Origin: Nemertoderma westbladi
Lineage: Eukaryota > Xenacoelomorpha > Nemertodermatida > Nemertodermatidae
Assembly (NCBI GenBank): GCA_032718475.1
Contig: JAUCBJ010007574.1
Span: forward strand, 1 to 61,252
Length of the DNA stretch: 61,252 nt
Direction: 5' to 3'
Positions 35,938 through 47,251 of this stretch are shown one piece after another (the stretch's first letter is position 1; each line of letters begins with the position of its first letter). The notes under the pieces are model-generated. The model worked only from the letters and a program-made list of their open reading frames with translations. It was not told the origin of the DNA and did not search any database. The position numbers and the translations under genes are program-made.

Positions 35938-38217
35938 GATATTAATGACCAAGAAAAGGAATTTAGAAAACTTTTTACAGACTTTAAGGACTCTCCATTT
36001 TATCAAGACAGTAAAATTGCAAAGTTAACTGATACTGATACAATACGCAACATACATGATTTCGACGTTACAATGTTGAAAAAACATAATATGTTGTTGA
36101 AAGAACATGTTATAGAGAGGCTTGCAGAGGTTAAAGGACAGGTTGAAGAACATAATATATTGTTGAAAGAACAGGATACAGAGTTCAAAGAACATGTGAC
36201 AGAGTTGAAAGAACAGAATACATTGTTGAAAGAACAGGATACAGAGATCAAAGAACATGTGACAGAGTTGAAAGAACAGAATACATTGTTGAAAGAACAT
36301 GATACAGAGATCAAAGAACATGTGACAGAGTTGAAAGAACAGAATACATTGTTGAAAGAACATGATACACAGATCAAAGAACATGTGACAGAGTTGAAAG
36401 AACAGAATACATTGTTGAAAGAACAGGATGCAGAGATAAAAGGTCAGGTTATAGAGTTGGACGAGCAGAACTCATTATTGAAAGAACAGAATTCATTGTT
36501 GAAAGAACAGGATGCAGAGATAAAAGGTCAGGTTATAGAGTTGGACGAGCAGAACTCATTATTGAAAGAACAGAATTCATTGTTGAAAGAACAGGATGCA
36601 GAGATGAAAGGTCAGGTTATAGAGTTGGACGAGCAAAACTCAATATTGAAAGAACAGAATTCATTGTTGAAAGAACATGATAGAGAGATAAAAGGTCAGG
36701 TTATAGAGTTGAACGAGCAGAACTCATTATTGAAAGAACAGAATTCATTGTTGAAAGAACAGGATAGAGAGATAAAAGGTCAGGTTATAGAGTTGGACGA
36801 GCAGAACTCATTATTGAAAGAACAGAATTCATTGTTGAAAGAACAGGATAGAGAGATAAAGGGTCAGGTTATAGAGTTGGAGGAGCAGAACTTATTGTTG
36901 AAAGAACAGGATACATTGTTGAAAAAACAGGTTAAATTGTTAAAGGAGCAGTTAACAGAGTTGAACGAACAGAAAACATTTTTGAAAGAACAGGATATAG
37001 AGATAAAAAAACATGTTACAGTGTTGCAAAAACATAATACAGTGTTGAGAGAACAGGATACATTATTGAAAGAGCAGCTTACAGAATTGAAAGAACAGAA
37101 TACAGTGTTGAAAGAACAGGATACAGTGTTGAAAGAACATAATACATTGTTGAAAGAACAGGATGCAGAGTTGAAAGAACAGAATACATTGTTGAAAGAA
37201 CAGGTTACAGAGTTGAAAGAACAGAATACATTGTTGAAAGAACAGGATACAGAGTTGAAAGAACATAATACATTGTTGAAAGAACATGATACACAGATCA
37301 AAGAACATGTGACAGCGTTGAAAGAACAGAATACATTGTTGAAAGAACAGGATGCAGAGATAAAAGGTCAGGTTATAGAGTTGGACGAGCAGAACTCATT
37401 ATTGAAAGAACAGAATTCATTGTTGAAAGAACAGGATGCAGAGATGAAAGGTCAGGTTATAGAGTTGGACGAGCAGAACTCATTGTTGAAAGAACAGGAT
37501 ACAGAGATCAAAAAAAATGTTACAGTGTTGAGAGAACAGGATACATTATTGAAAGAGCAGCTTACAGAGTTGAAAGACCAGGATACGGAGTTTAAAGAAG
37601 CAATGTCCAATCACGACAACATAATTGCGAATCTAACTGGAGTGCTAAATAACTTCCGCATTTACAACAATCTAATACCCAACCCACCGCCTAGTAAAAT
37701 GTTGCTAATACCAAGTCAGTGGGTAAAGATTCAGCAAAGGCTTGATGGATCTGTTGATTTCTATCGTAACTGGAACATCTATATGCACAGGTTTGGTGAC
37801 CCGAATACAAACTTTTGGTTGGGGTTGGAGACCATCTACAAGGTCAGTAAAGATGGAGTGAAGTTAAGAATCGATCTGTGGTATAATAATAAACACAAAT
37901 ATGCGGAATACAACAAATTCTATCTCGGATCAGAATCAACTAATTACCGCCTACATGTAACCGGTTATCAGGGCACTGCCGGTGACGATTTGGTTTATCA
38001 CAATGGTCACCCGTTCTCTACCAAGGACCGCGATCATGATGGCAAATCAAAGCACAACTGCGCTGTAGACTATAAAGGAGGGTGGTGGTACAATAAGTGT
38101 CACCGTACCAACCTGAATGGAATCTATGGTAGTCTGGAAAATAAAGGACCTAGTTGGAAGACGTTTACTGGAAACAATCCGGTTTCTCGCGTTGAAATGA
38201 AGATTTGGATTGAATGA
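35938..38217 (+). CDS. Fibrinogen-related protein with giant repetitive coiled coil (last exon)
   Basis: The exon opens after the acceptor TTATTGTTTTAG (AG at 35936-35937) with DINDQEKEFRKLFTDF in the same frame as the first ATG at 36073; a TAG lies in frame just before. An upstream exon must supply the true start and a likely signal peptide. Counting from that ATG, residues 1 to about 512 are an unbroken coiled coil built of 21- and 28-residue repeats such as LKEQNTLLKEQDTEIKEHVT. The C-terminal 200 residues are a fibrinogen-like lectin domain with DGSVDFYRNW (558-567), FWLGLETIYK, the calcium-loop residues D652, D654 and D656, and the second disulfide pair C663/C676 around GGWWYNKCHRTNLNG. 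The usual first subdomain, with its cysteine pair and the GGGWTV region, is absent. Secreted lectin or immune recognition is likely by family but not proven. A polyadenylation signal follows at 38304. Confidence 0.88.
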   Translation, partial: DINDQEKEFRKLFTDFKDSPFYQDSKIAKLTDTDTIRNIHDFDVTMLKKHNMLLKEHVIERLAEVKGQVEEHNILLKEQDTEFKEHVTELKEQNTLLKEQDTEIKEHVTELKEQNTLLKEHDTEIKEHVTELKEQNTLLKEHDTQIKEHVTELKEQNTLLKEQDAEIKGQVIELDEQNSLLKEQNSLLKEQDAEIKGQVIELDEQNSLLKEQNSLLKEQDAEMKGQVIELDEQNSILKEQNSLLKEHDREIKGQVIELNEQNSLLKEQNSLLKEQDREIKGQVIELDEQNSLLKEQNSLLKEQDREIKGQVIELEEQNLLLKEQDTLLKKQVKLLKEQLTELNEQKTFLKEQDIEIKKHVTVLQKHNTVLREQDTLLKEQLTELKEQNTVLKEQDTVLKEHNTLLKEQDAELKEQNTLLKEQVTELKEQNTLLKEQDTELKEHNTLLKEHDTQIKEHVTALKEQNTLLKEQDAEIKGQVIELDEQNSLLKEQNSLLKEQDAEMKGQVIELDEQNSLLKEQDTEIKKNVTVLREQDTLLKEQLTELKDQDTEFKEAMSNHDNIIANLTGVLNNFRIYNNLIPNPPPSKMLLIPSQWVKIQQRLDGSVDFYRNWNIYMHRFGDPNTNFWLGLETIYKVSKDGVKLRIDLWYNNKHKYAEYNKFYLGSESTNYRLHVTGYQGTAGDDLVYHNGHPFSTKDRDHDGKSKHNCAVDYKGGWWYNKCHRTNLNGIYGSLENKGPSWKTFTGNNPVSRVEMKIWIE
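36160..37600 (+). repeat. 63/84-bp coding minisatellite
   Basis: Tandem units of 63 bp (21 codons, three heptads) and 84 bp (28 codons, four heptads) encode the coiled coil. Copies are nearly identical in DNA as well as protein, and unit types are interspersed. Whole blocks recur (for example about 36.4-36.6 and 37.3-37.5 kb), which indicates expansion by unequal exchange. All units are multiples of 21 bp, so the heptad register is kept. Confidence 0.93.
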
Positions 38218-38303
38218 AACTGTAAGTTTTATAAAGATCGATGTAAATAATTTGTATGATGTATTTTGGGGAACGAACTGTTACATTTAATTATAACTTT
38301 TTA

Positions 38304-38309
38304 AATAAA
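38304..38309 (+). terminator. Polyadenylation signal AATAAA of the fibrinogen-related gene
   Basis: AATAAA lies 87 bases after the stop codon at 38217, followed by a T-rich stretch. This is the usual arrangement for an animal 3' end. Confidence 0.65.
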
Positions 38310-39212
38310 AAGTTTTAATTTTTATTTTTTCCTATTCTTTATTGTCCACAAAAGTGCGGACAATAAGGAGTTTAATGTTCGCATGCATTTGCAGACAATA
38401 AAGTAATAATTATCCAATCAATCTTCCAAAAACCGAAATCAACCCACATTTGGAATATTATACTAATATTAATTTATGAATATATTAAATTCAAATTATT
38501 GGAAGTTGAAGGTACATTGAGTACCATTCTAGCTGCCCCTTAATCTTTCCTTAAAATATTATCTTTTGAATTACCGTAGGAGTAACAAAGTTATCGCAAA
38601 TTTGATGTGTCAATTAGGCACCTATGCACCATTGTGTAATTAAATAATTCAAGGGGTGCGTGTAATATTGCTTCCATAGTTACTGCAATTCAAATAACTG
38701 CACTCTTCAACTCCTGATATTTGTTACGTTAACTAGAGAGCCGCTTAACAACATATAAATCAATAATGGATATATTGAGTTCCGTTATGGAGTACGCCTC
38801 GCAGACACCAAATTTCCTTAACTTTTGAGTGCATGCATGGTTTTTGCACAAATTACGTGCAAACCTTTTCTACGTCAATGCTCTTTCAACATATTTAATA
38901 CAATTTAAGATATACCGTCAAAAACTTTTTATTTTACTATTTTCGTAGAAATCAATGCAATCCCATGCGTTACTTTTATTCCCTAGGGATAAAAAGAGCA
39001 ACATTTTCTCCCGACTTTGGTCTTAATTCTAGCGAAAAAGTAACAATTTAAGAATAAAAGTTAATTATTAAAAGAAAAAATATTTTTTTCAAAAATTGTA
39101 ACATTACTCAACGCCGTTAGTATTAACAGCGAGTTGTTATTTAGCACTTTACAACTTTAGAGGACATTACAGCATTGTATTGGCCTGTACATTTAGTATT
39201 GTATTTGGTGTT
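38310..39212. other. Intergenic, AT-rich
   Basis: No gene is supported. AACATTACTCAACGCCGTT at about 39.10 kb resembles the arm of the hairpin at 39.21-39.30 kb and may be the outer end of the same element. Confidence 0.45.
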
Positions 39213-39720
39213 ATTGTTTACGTGGTAACCCATGACGGCGTTAAGTAATGTCCACTAAGGGGACATTACTTAACGCCGTCATTGGATACCACGTAAACAA
39301 TAGGTGGAAATTTGCCTGACAGCCAGATAGGCCTACTGCATTACCTACCGGTAGGCGGGGTATAGCTATTAATAACCAGTAGGGCCTAGCTATATTATTA
39401 TAACATGGCTCCAAACGCCACCATAAATATAAGCTAACTTATTTATAACATAATTTATGTCATTTTTACATTTATTTATACAGCAACTAATATAATTTGT
39501 GCAGTTTCTATCACTTATAATGTATATATACAATCATTTCGTAATGTTAAAATTTTGGAATAAAACTACATACATACTTGTTGCAAAGTACTTTACAGTG
39601 TTCTGATCCTCGTGGCTTTATTTTCACTCACTCACTAACGTTCGTTCGTGTAACAAAGCCATTCGGATCATCACACTGTAAAGTGCTACTGTACTTTAAA
39701 CACAAGTATGTAAATAGTTA
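39213..39720 (+). repeat. Dispersed repeat with terminal hairpin (inverse of the 16.9-17.3 kb copy)
   Basis: It begins with a 41-bp inverted repeat, 39213-39253 against 39261-39301, with two mismatches and a 7-base loop (arm includes GACGGCGTTAAGTAATGTCC). It then continues with about 400 bp matching the reverse complement of 16895-17260, including CTCACTCACTAACGTTCGTT. Two copies in opposite orientation 22 kb apart show it is a mobile repeat family. Confidence 0.85.
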
Positions 39721-40191
39721 TATCCAATAAATAATCTAGAAGTTATTAGCTATTATATAGCTATTAGATAGTATTACGCTAAACTACTAATTAAAAAGTG
39801 AACATTTAAAAGAAACCCACATCTTTTACAAAATAAAGTATTTTTTGTATAGTTATTAATAACGATTTCCCGTTAGTCACAAATCATCATCACTAACCTA
39901 ATTTCCATAAACACCGCTCAATAATATATGAAGCTAATGTACAATATCCTTCAGTCACCTTGGTTATACCTTTTGGAATATTTGTTTCTAAAAACTTCAA
40001 ATAATATATGATTTCTAAAATATGGAATGTCATTCATGATAAATTTAATAAATTTAGCACCCATTCCATAAAGTACATTATATACTTACTTATACAAGTT
40101 AATATATTAATATTATTATTTATTATGCAGATTGTATTCTATGTGGGAGAAGAAGATTACCGGTACAAACACAATTATAATAACAGAAACT

Positions 40192-41180
40192 TATATATGT
40201 TACCGGTATTTATGTTACTGGGTATATATGTTAATAATGTATATGTTACTAATATATATGTTACTGGTATATATGTTACCGGTATTTATGTTACTGGGTA
40301 TATATGTTACTGGGTATATATGTTACTGGGTATTTATGTTACTGGGTATTTATGTTACCGGTATTTATGTTACTGGGTATATATGTTACTGGGTATATAT
40401 GTTACTGGTATATATGTTACTAATATATATGTTACTGGTATATATGTTACTAATATATATGTTACTGGTATATATGTTACTAATATATATGTTACTGGTA
40501 TATATGTTACTAATATATATGTTACTGGTATATATGTTACTGGGTATATATGTTACTGGGTATATATGTTAATAATATATATGTTACTGGTATATATGTT
40601 ACCGGTATTTATGTTACTGGGTATATATGTTAATAATGTATATGTTACTAATATATATGTTACCGGTATTTATGTTACTGGGTATATATGTTAATAATGT
40701 ATATGTTACTAATATATATGTTACTGGTATATATGTTACTGGGTATATATGTTAATAATGTATATGTTACTAATATATATGTTACCGGTATTTATGTTAC
40801 TGGGTATATATGTTACTGGGTATATATGTTAATAATATATATGTTACTGGTATATATGTTACCGGTATTTATGTTACTGGGTATATATGTTAATAATGTA
40901 TATGTTACTAATATATATGTTACTGGTATATATGTTACTGGGTATATATGTTAATAATGTATATGTTACTAATATATATGTTACTGGTATATATGTTACT
41001 GGGTATATATGTTAATAATGTATATGTTACTAATATATATGTTACTGGTATATATGTTACTGGTATATATGTTACTGGTATATATGTTACTGGTATATAT
41101 GTTACTAATGTATATGTTACTAATATAAATGTTACTGGTATATATGTTACCGGTATTTATGTTACCGGTATATATGTCAC
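40192..41180 (+). repeat. About 1-kb minisatellite of TATATGTTAC units
   Basis: Roughly 65 imperfect units of 14-16 bp of the form TATATATGTTACTGG, TATATATGTTACTAA or TTTATGTTACCGG. Higher-order blocks are visible: GTTAATAATGTATATGTTAC recurs about every 90-130 bp. Most units are 15 bp, so long open frames (repeating YVTGIYVTN or VYMLLGI) arise by chance. Confidence 0.95.
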
Positions 41181-43242
41181 TCACTGGTTTACTGTATATG
41201 GTTATATGATATTGGTTATATGTTATTGGTTAATAAGCGATTATTGGAGCTGGTTAATATTTTACAATAATTTTATATTTCAAATTGAAACATCTTGTCT
41301 AGATTGACTTAACTTTATGTTAAACAAATTTCGACCACACCAACGCCAACCACACCTCATATATTTTCAAAAGATAATGTATTTATATAATTTCCACAAA
41401 AAACAATTATATTTAGTTTACTAATCCAACTAATCCAATACCGAATAACGTAAAGTTGGTATGAAGGGCTGTTTTTTTGCTGAAAATCATTATGAATTAT
41501 TATCTAAAATTGGCGCATTCAACTGTTAGTTATAGACCTTTATTTTGGTAATCTTGATTCTAAGACACTCAGACTGCACTATTGGATGGGTATTTTGATA
41601 ATATCATTGCCAATTTTTGGTTAAATTTAAAACGGTTTTCCGATTCGGAATCTACAGACGAAAGCGGTTCTAATGATATCTAGATTACATTTCAAAGACG
41701 TAAAATAAAGTCTACGGAGGTGGTTAAACATTGCTAAATATACATTTTTAAGGACTTGTTGTATAGAAATACAGTACGTAACTGAGAAATATAAAAATCC
41801 GCCCAGGCCACCAGTAAGAAAAGGTGTCGATCTATCATCATACCAAATTTCCTAGCATTTTATTTAAATTTGAAACAAATTAGGGGGCGGGGGTGGGGGG
41901 GGGGGGGGGGGGGCTCCGAACATGGTTGTTGTATTAAGGGAGATGGTGTAGTCTTATACTGTATCAGGTCGTCATTTATATTGATCATAATATCATTCTT
42001 ATTTACGTTTTGAATCATTCAAGATTGAACACTCTCTTACCACTAAACAAATTGAAATCGATTACATTGAATTTCGATTATTCATAATTATTATTAAACA
42101 TTTTCACGATACCACCGATTAGAATAGGGTTAGTGCGCGATATCTGTAGCAGCCAATCATCACGGCCGATTTTCAAAATTGGCTTACTTAAACCCGCCAT
42201 TTCGACCGTTTCCTTGAGTTTTTTTTACAAAAAACATACCCGACACCCGATTCAGGGCACCTTGTAACTAACTAGTTTCTAGCCACCATTTTTTGCACAC
42301 ATACCCTATTATTAATACAGTAGTTAGGCCTCTATTATTAATACAGTAGTTAGGCCTATTATATTATGAAAATAATTAAATAAAGTTAAATTTAGACCAT
42401 TAATTAATTATTAATATTGATTCAGTAAATTATTGATCCTAACAATTAAATTAAGTATTAATTAAATTAGCAACGACACAGCAGCAAAATACTAACGTGT
42501 GGGAAATATAGGCCTACATAGGCCGCTAAACGTAAACGAAAATGCAAAATGTGCACAGTAAGTAAGTAGTGTGCTCGATGCCCTGTGGTTTCATACTGAC
42601 AATTAATTGTTAGATATTAATTACATTATGTTTATTTAATTAATATGATATATTATATATCAGGTCATTTAATTAGCACAACATTCATATTTGCGTTTAG
42701 AATTCAATTATACAAGATTGACACCAAACAAATTGAAATAGTAATTTTGGTTTATTTAATTTATTTTTAAAATTTGACTGGTCAGGAGGATGGAAATGAT
42801 TATAAATCTCCACCCACCCGCCGAAGTCACTAAAATTTTATTTAAATTTTTGAAAACTACTGAAAGTAAATATCTAAAATAATAAACTCAGAGTAATTAA
42901 ATGAAATTCTAAACTAGAATTTCAGGAATTCGCTGAAATAAAATTGGTGTGATTTCATTAACTCATTAATTACACGGACTTTGTCTGAGACAGATAGGTC
43001 GTCCGTTATATTGGACCTGTCAATCATATTCAATATCGATACACTGTTATCCTACTTGTGTGTTATCTTCATGTTGATCCATTATGCTTGTGTTAGTATT
43101 ACCTACCATTGTCCTACAGATATATGCATGCAGTCCTATTACATACAATACACTACAGTAAGTAGGTCTGGTGCAGTTCATGCGGTATCATAACATAACG
43201 CAGTTTATTATTATCCGTTTTCATGAAACAACTAATAGTTAT
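41181..43242. other. Intergenic with a poly(G) run
   Basis: AT-rich sequence, with a run of 19 G at 41895-41913 and AGGCCTA words near 42.33, 42.35 and 42.52 kb. A small direct repeat (TATTAATACAGTAGTTAGGCC) occurs twice at about 42.31-42.36 kb. No gene is supported. Confidence 0.45.
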
Positions 43243-43460
43243 TATGGTGGGCCTGAGCGGTCAGTTTTGTAATCTTTTCTTTTGTTTCCCCTACTTCGGC
43301 AAACTCGTTCGAACGACTTTACAAAACTCAGGAAAACAAAAGTTTGTTATTTGTAATCTTATTTTATTTACCCGAGTTTTGTAAAGTCGTTCGAACGAGT
43401 TTGCAAAAGTAGGGGAAACAAAAGAAGATATTACAAAACTGGCCACTCTGAACCACTATA
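43243..43460. mobile_element. Foldback MITE with about 88-bp arms
   Basis: The arms 43243-43330 and about 43372-43460 are near-perfect inverted repeats, sharing ACTCGTTCGAACGACTTTAC and CTTTTGTTTCCCCTACTT. About 40 bp separates them. The outer ends read TATGGTGG and its inverse. The element is non-coding and may be excised by an unrelated transposase. Confidence 0.85.
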
Positions 43461-44303
43461 GTTTTGTGTAATTGTAAATATTTCATTGTTATACGGTATT
43501 GTTTTTTATCGCCTATTGTATATGATAGACAACGGAATGTTCTTTCGCGTATCTATATTATATTGGTGAGTTCTAGATGGGTTTACTAGCTATAGTATTC
43601 TGGTTCATAGTGCACTGGGTGAATTAGTTTATTATTTTCTAGGCCACAACTCAAGATAAAATTACCGACATTATTCATGAACCTATTTATTTATGAGCTT
43701 TTCATAAGCCTGTTGACTTGTTGTCTGTTTTTGGAGTATACAGTATGTACAGTATAAACCTTATCACTGAATGATATAATGATTTTGTAGCCATTTTATT
43801 CTTGAGTTATCGCACTTCCCGTGAACTTTCTAATACTACTAGTACCGCAACCCTAACGGAACTGTTTGTATAAAAGTCTGTAGGTTTAATTATTTTCAGA
43901 TATCAATTATTATAAGTATCGATCGACCACTGCACTTGAGGGACAGAGCGACCTACTGTAGTTGTGTTATTACTTTCCCATTGGGTCGCGCACTATTACA
44001 CACTATTTTGCCACACTACTATATCATTCTGTCTCTATTTGTATGAAGTATAACTAAAATTCTGGAATTGTAGTGTTGTCCAGTTTCAGTTTACAGCTAC
44101 CAATATCTAGCGTCTGTCGTTTCGTATCGAGATAAATATCTTTTACATATCGTAAGTGCTCCCACAAAGACTGTGGGTAAGGGAGGCAACCATACTTTAT
44201 AACCAGATCTATTCAATTTGTCGTACAAATTTGTGTTTAGCTACCGAACTTTAACCATTGATATATTGCTAATTTGTTAGTCAATGAATTAATGCCGTGG
44301 CAC

Positions 44304-44542
44304 GGCAATAAATAGTGCAGAATAGGATAAAAGTACCTACAGGTTATATTTAATATAACTGCCAAGAAAAACATGGTTGAAAAAATAGAAATTCAATTAA
44401 TTCAAACAATTGAGTTATACTAGGCCTACTGTAATCTGGATACCATATGTTTCTATTCTTGGCAGAGTTATGTTAAATTTTACCTGTAGGTGCTTACCGG
44501 ACCGGTAGGCCTACTGCTTATATCCTATTCTGTACTATTGCC
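44304..44542. mobile_element. Foldback element of about 240 bp
   Basis: The inverted arms start at GGCAATA (44304) and TATTGCC (ends 44542). They share GAATAGGATA, ACCTACAGGT and GCCAAGAA at mirrored positions, with an insertion containing CCGGACCGGTAGGCC in the right arm. No coding content. Confidence 0.75.
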
Positions 44543-45317
44543 TAACTGTATTCAGTAGGTCATCCTGATCGCGAATAATATTTTTGAAACGCGTTGTGTT
44601 TTAGTCGGTTTAAGGTTTTATTATCTATTAATTATTGTTGGTACTACAAAAATAATACTTAATAATCCGCAAAAGTATAGTAAATACTTTTTCGTATCGA
44701 CTATATACTGTATTTCACTCCAGTATTAATTTATCACCAGACAGTAATTCCAATACTAATTTGGACAAGGGAGGGCACAGAAATCAACATTATTCTTGAA
44801 TTTTGTAAACTACACAGACATTGCATTAATATTTTTGCGGTCAATTATATTCCAGAAAATTTTCTGACGTTAATCAAGTGACTAACTATAATTTTTTTTA
44901 AAGAAACAGCGATCTACCTGTATTATAAAGACGATCTAGAATATTTTATTATCTATGAAAAATAAATAAAATAAGTCCGTCTATATGGCCCCCTAACACG
45001 GAGCAACTTGTTTCTGTAACTTGTTGCTGGACTCCTCACACGTGGGAATCTTGTTGCTGCTAACTTGTTTCCGAAACTTGTTTTTGCAACTTTGTAGCTG
45101 GCCGGAGTGTAACTTGAACGAAGAGGTGGACAGTTGAACAGTCGTCTGAAGCTAGAGAGCTCCTTTCGCGGTGCGCAAGCACCGCCAGCTAGTTAATAGA
45201 TGGCCTTCCGTTAGCTGTTGAACTCGGCCTAATAATTTGCGATTTGATGTTGTGGTTGTAGTTTGGTAGGTAGTGGAGTGAGACCCGATCTCCACAGAGC
45301 AGACAAGCACAGTAGTA

Positions 45318-45645
45318 GGGTCTTGGTCCTCTCTGCGACAGTTAGACCACACTGACACCCATTGGGTGTCATATGACACCCAATTATCACCCTATGGGTG
45401 TCATTGGGTGTCATTGGCGCCAGACTGTCTGGGTGACACCTCCCAATTAGGCTAATTAGACCCTAATTGACAGGTGTCATCAATTAATTAGTACAATTAA
45501 ACCCTAACAGGTGTCATATGACTCCTAATTAGGGTTTAATTGATTATCCTAATTAATCAGACTGATTAGCGCCCTGACACACAATGGGTCATCAGTGTTG
45601 TCTAACTGTCGCAGAGAGGAGCAAGAGGGTGTCATAAGTGACACC
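45318..45645. repeat. Foldback element rich in GGGTGTCAT words
   Basis: CCTCTCTGCGACAGTTAGAC at about 45.33 kb is mirrored at about 45.59-45.62 kb. Between and around the arms lie many copies of GGGTGTCAT and its inverse ATGACACC, and CTAATTAGG palindromes. It appears to be a nested inverted-repeat element without genes. Confidence 0.7.
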
Positions 45646-46518
45646 GCAGCTCTTTTATTTATTAATACTTATTTATTTGTACCTAATTTTAATTAATTAT
45701 TTGTATTCTATTTTACTTTATTTATTCATTTGTACTTTATTTTAAATTAATTAATTATTTGTATTCTATTTTACTTTATTTATTCATTTGTACTTTATTT
45801 TAAATTAATTAATTGTATTACTTTTACTTTATACATTGATTTCTATTTTTAGATTAAGTAGTTTTTATATTACCAATGAGATCACTATGACATAATGTCT
45901 ATATTTATCTTTATAATGGCTATGGTATACGGCTCCCTACTGGCAACTATCAACTACGTTCATCGGCGGGGGACCCTCCTCGCCGTCGCTATTCATTAAC
46001 TAGATACAACAGGCAGTGAATCTATACGTATACCCCCCAGGCAAATATAAATCAGCGATCCCGGCTGTTAGCAGCCCCCCTCGATGACTCACTAATAATC
46101 CCAATGCGGCCTTGACTATACCAAATCGTATATCGCCCAAGGCTAATGCTCTAGCGGCCCTCCTTTGTTCTCACTATGGCATCACTTGGGTCCTTTACTA
46201 TATCCAGGCAGCCCATATCATAACAATGAAGCGTCTCTAAACACGCAATCCTCTCTACTAATCCCATTCCTATGCACCAGACCTGCTTCTGTTATACAGT
46301 CAACTCAACATAATTAGTCAAGATGCCTACAGGAGTTTTCTAATAGATTCATCAACACGAGAAGTTGCCCTGGTTACCGCTTATGCATGAACATCCAATC
46401 AGCGGGCTTCATTTCTACTGCTGCGTTCTGATTGGCTCATTTAAGAGACAAGGGCCTCCCTTAATAACCGAATTGCTATTTAATACGTCCCCACCAATAT
46501 ATTAGGTCATCATTTCAA
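45646..46518. other. Intergenic
   Basis: A short tandem TATTTATTCATTTGTACTTT lies at about 45.70-45.81 kb. After that the composition becomes more GC-rich, with no supported gene. Any promoter of the polymerase transcription unit should be in or near the end of this stretch, but none can be named. Confidence 0.4.
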
Positions 46519-46636
46519 TTGCAAGTTACGATTAACATCATTTACCATTATTTTGTTTTCGAATTTAATATTATTTATTTAAGAATATTTATTTGTTATC
46601 GTCAGTCAACTATCCAGTTGTATAGTTGTATTATTG

Positions 46637-46825
46637 TCATTTCGCCGCGTTATCGCTCATCGTCGACAACAAACTTTCCGTGTATCCGTCGCGTAATATT
46701 CTTCCGATACCATTCCGTTCTATCGCTGTATCGGTAAATAAATTCTCTCGTCGTCCACGTCAACCAACTTCCTCATCGCCAACAAACTTCCAAACTTCTT
46801 CTTTCCGTGAATATTTACTAACACC
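46637..46825 (+). other. Leader exon A (non-coding) of the polymerase unit, putative
   Basis: It ends in a strong donor, TTACTAACACC|GTAAGTAAAA (GT at 46826). The upstream 300 bases contain no ATG, so the first start on a spliced transcript would be that of the polymerase. A diverged copy of the exon and of the following intron start lies 426 bp downstream. The 5' boundary is not defined. Confidence 0.55.
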
Positions 46826-47062
46826 GTAAGTAAAATCTGCCTTCCACCATCTGACGGTACTATCGATGCCGCTAGCAAACAATTTACATTTATTATCTAC
46901 CGGTACAACAGTATTGCAGTAAGCTCACTATTAATTACTATCAGACTGCGGTGATACCGATAGCCTAAACCGTGATCGAAGCACTCGATCAATAGGCCTA
47001 CATCTGTTTATCTGCTTACAGTATTTTTTATCTTTTTACAAATAATCAACTTATTTTTCTAG

Positions 47063-47251
47063 TGTAATTTCACCGCGTTAACGCTCATTGTCAACATCGA
47101 ACTTTCCGCTTAGCCGTCGCGTAATATTCCAATATTTCTAATTTCCGATACCATTCCGTTCTATCGGTTAATAAACTCTCTCGTCGTCCACGTCAACCAA
47201 CTTCCTCACGAGCTTCCAAACTTCATCTTTCCGTGAATATTTACTAACACC
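47063..47251 (+). other. Leader exon B, duplicate of exon A, putative
   Basis: It follows the acceptor AATAATCAACTTATTTTTCTAG (AG at 47061-47062) and ends in the same donor as exon A (GT at 47252). It is also free of ATG. The duplication covers exon and intron (about 46633-47010 against 47061-47440) with substitutions and small indels, so it is not recent. Confidence 0.55.

Noticed and set aside
36003-37308. Minus-strand frames with a Cys/Phe-rich repeat (SCSFNNVFCSFNSV)
   Set aside because: They are the antisense of the coiled-coil repeats. The regular cysteines are an artefact of the GAACA/TTGAAAGAAC units on the other strand.
40008-41307. Long plus-strand frames of YVTGIYVT or VYMLLGI repeats, looking like membrane proteins
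   Set aside because: Pure by-product of a 15-bp AT-rich minisatellite; no start context, no unique sequence.
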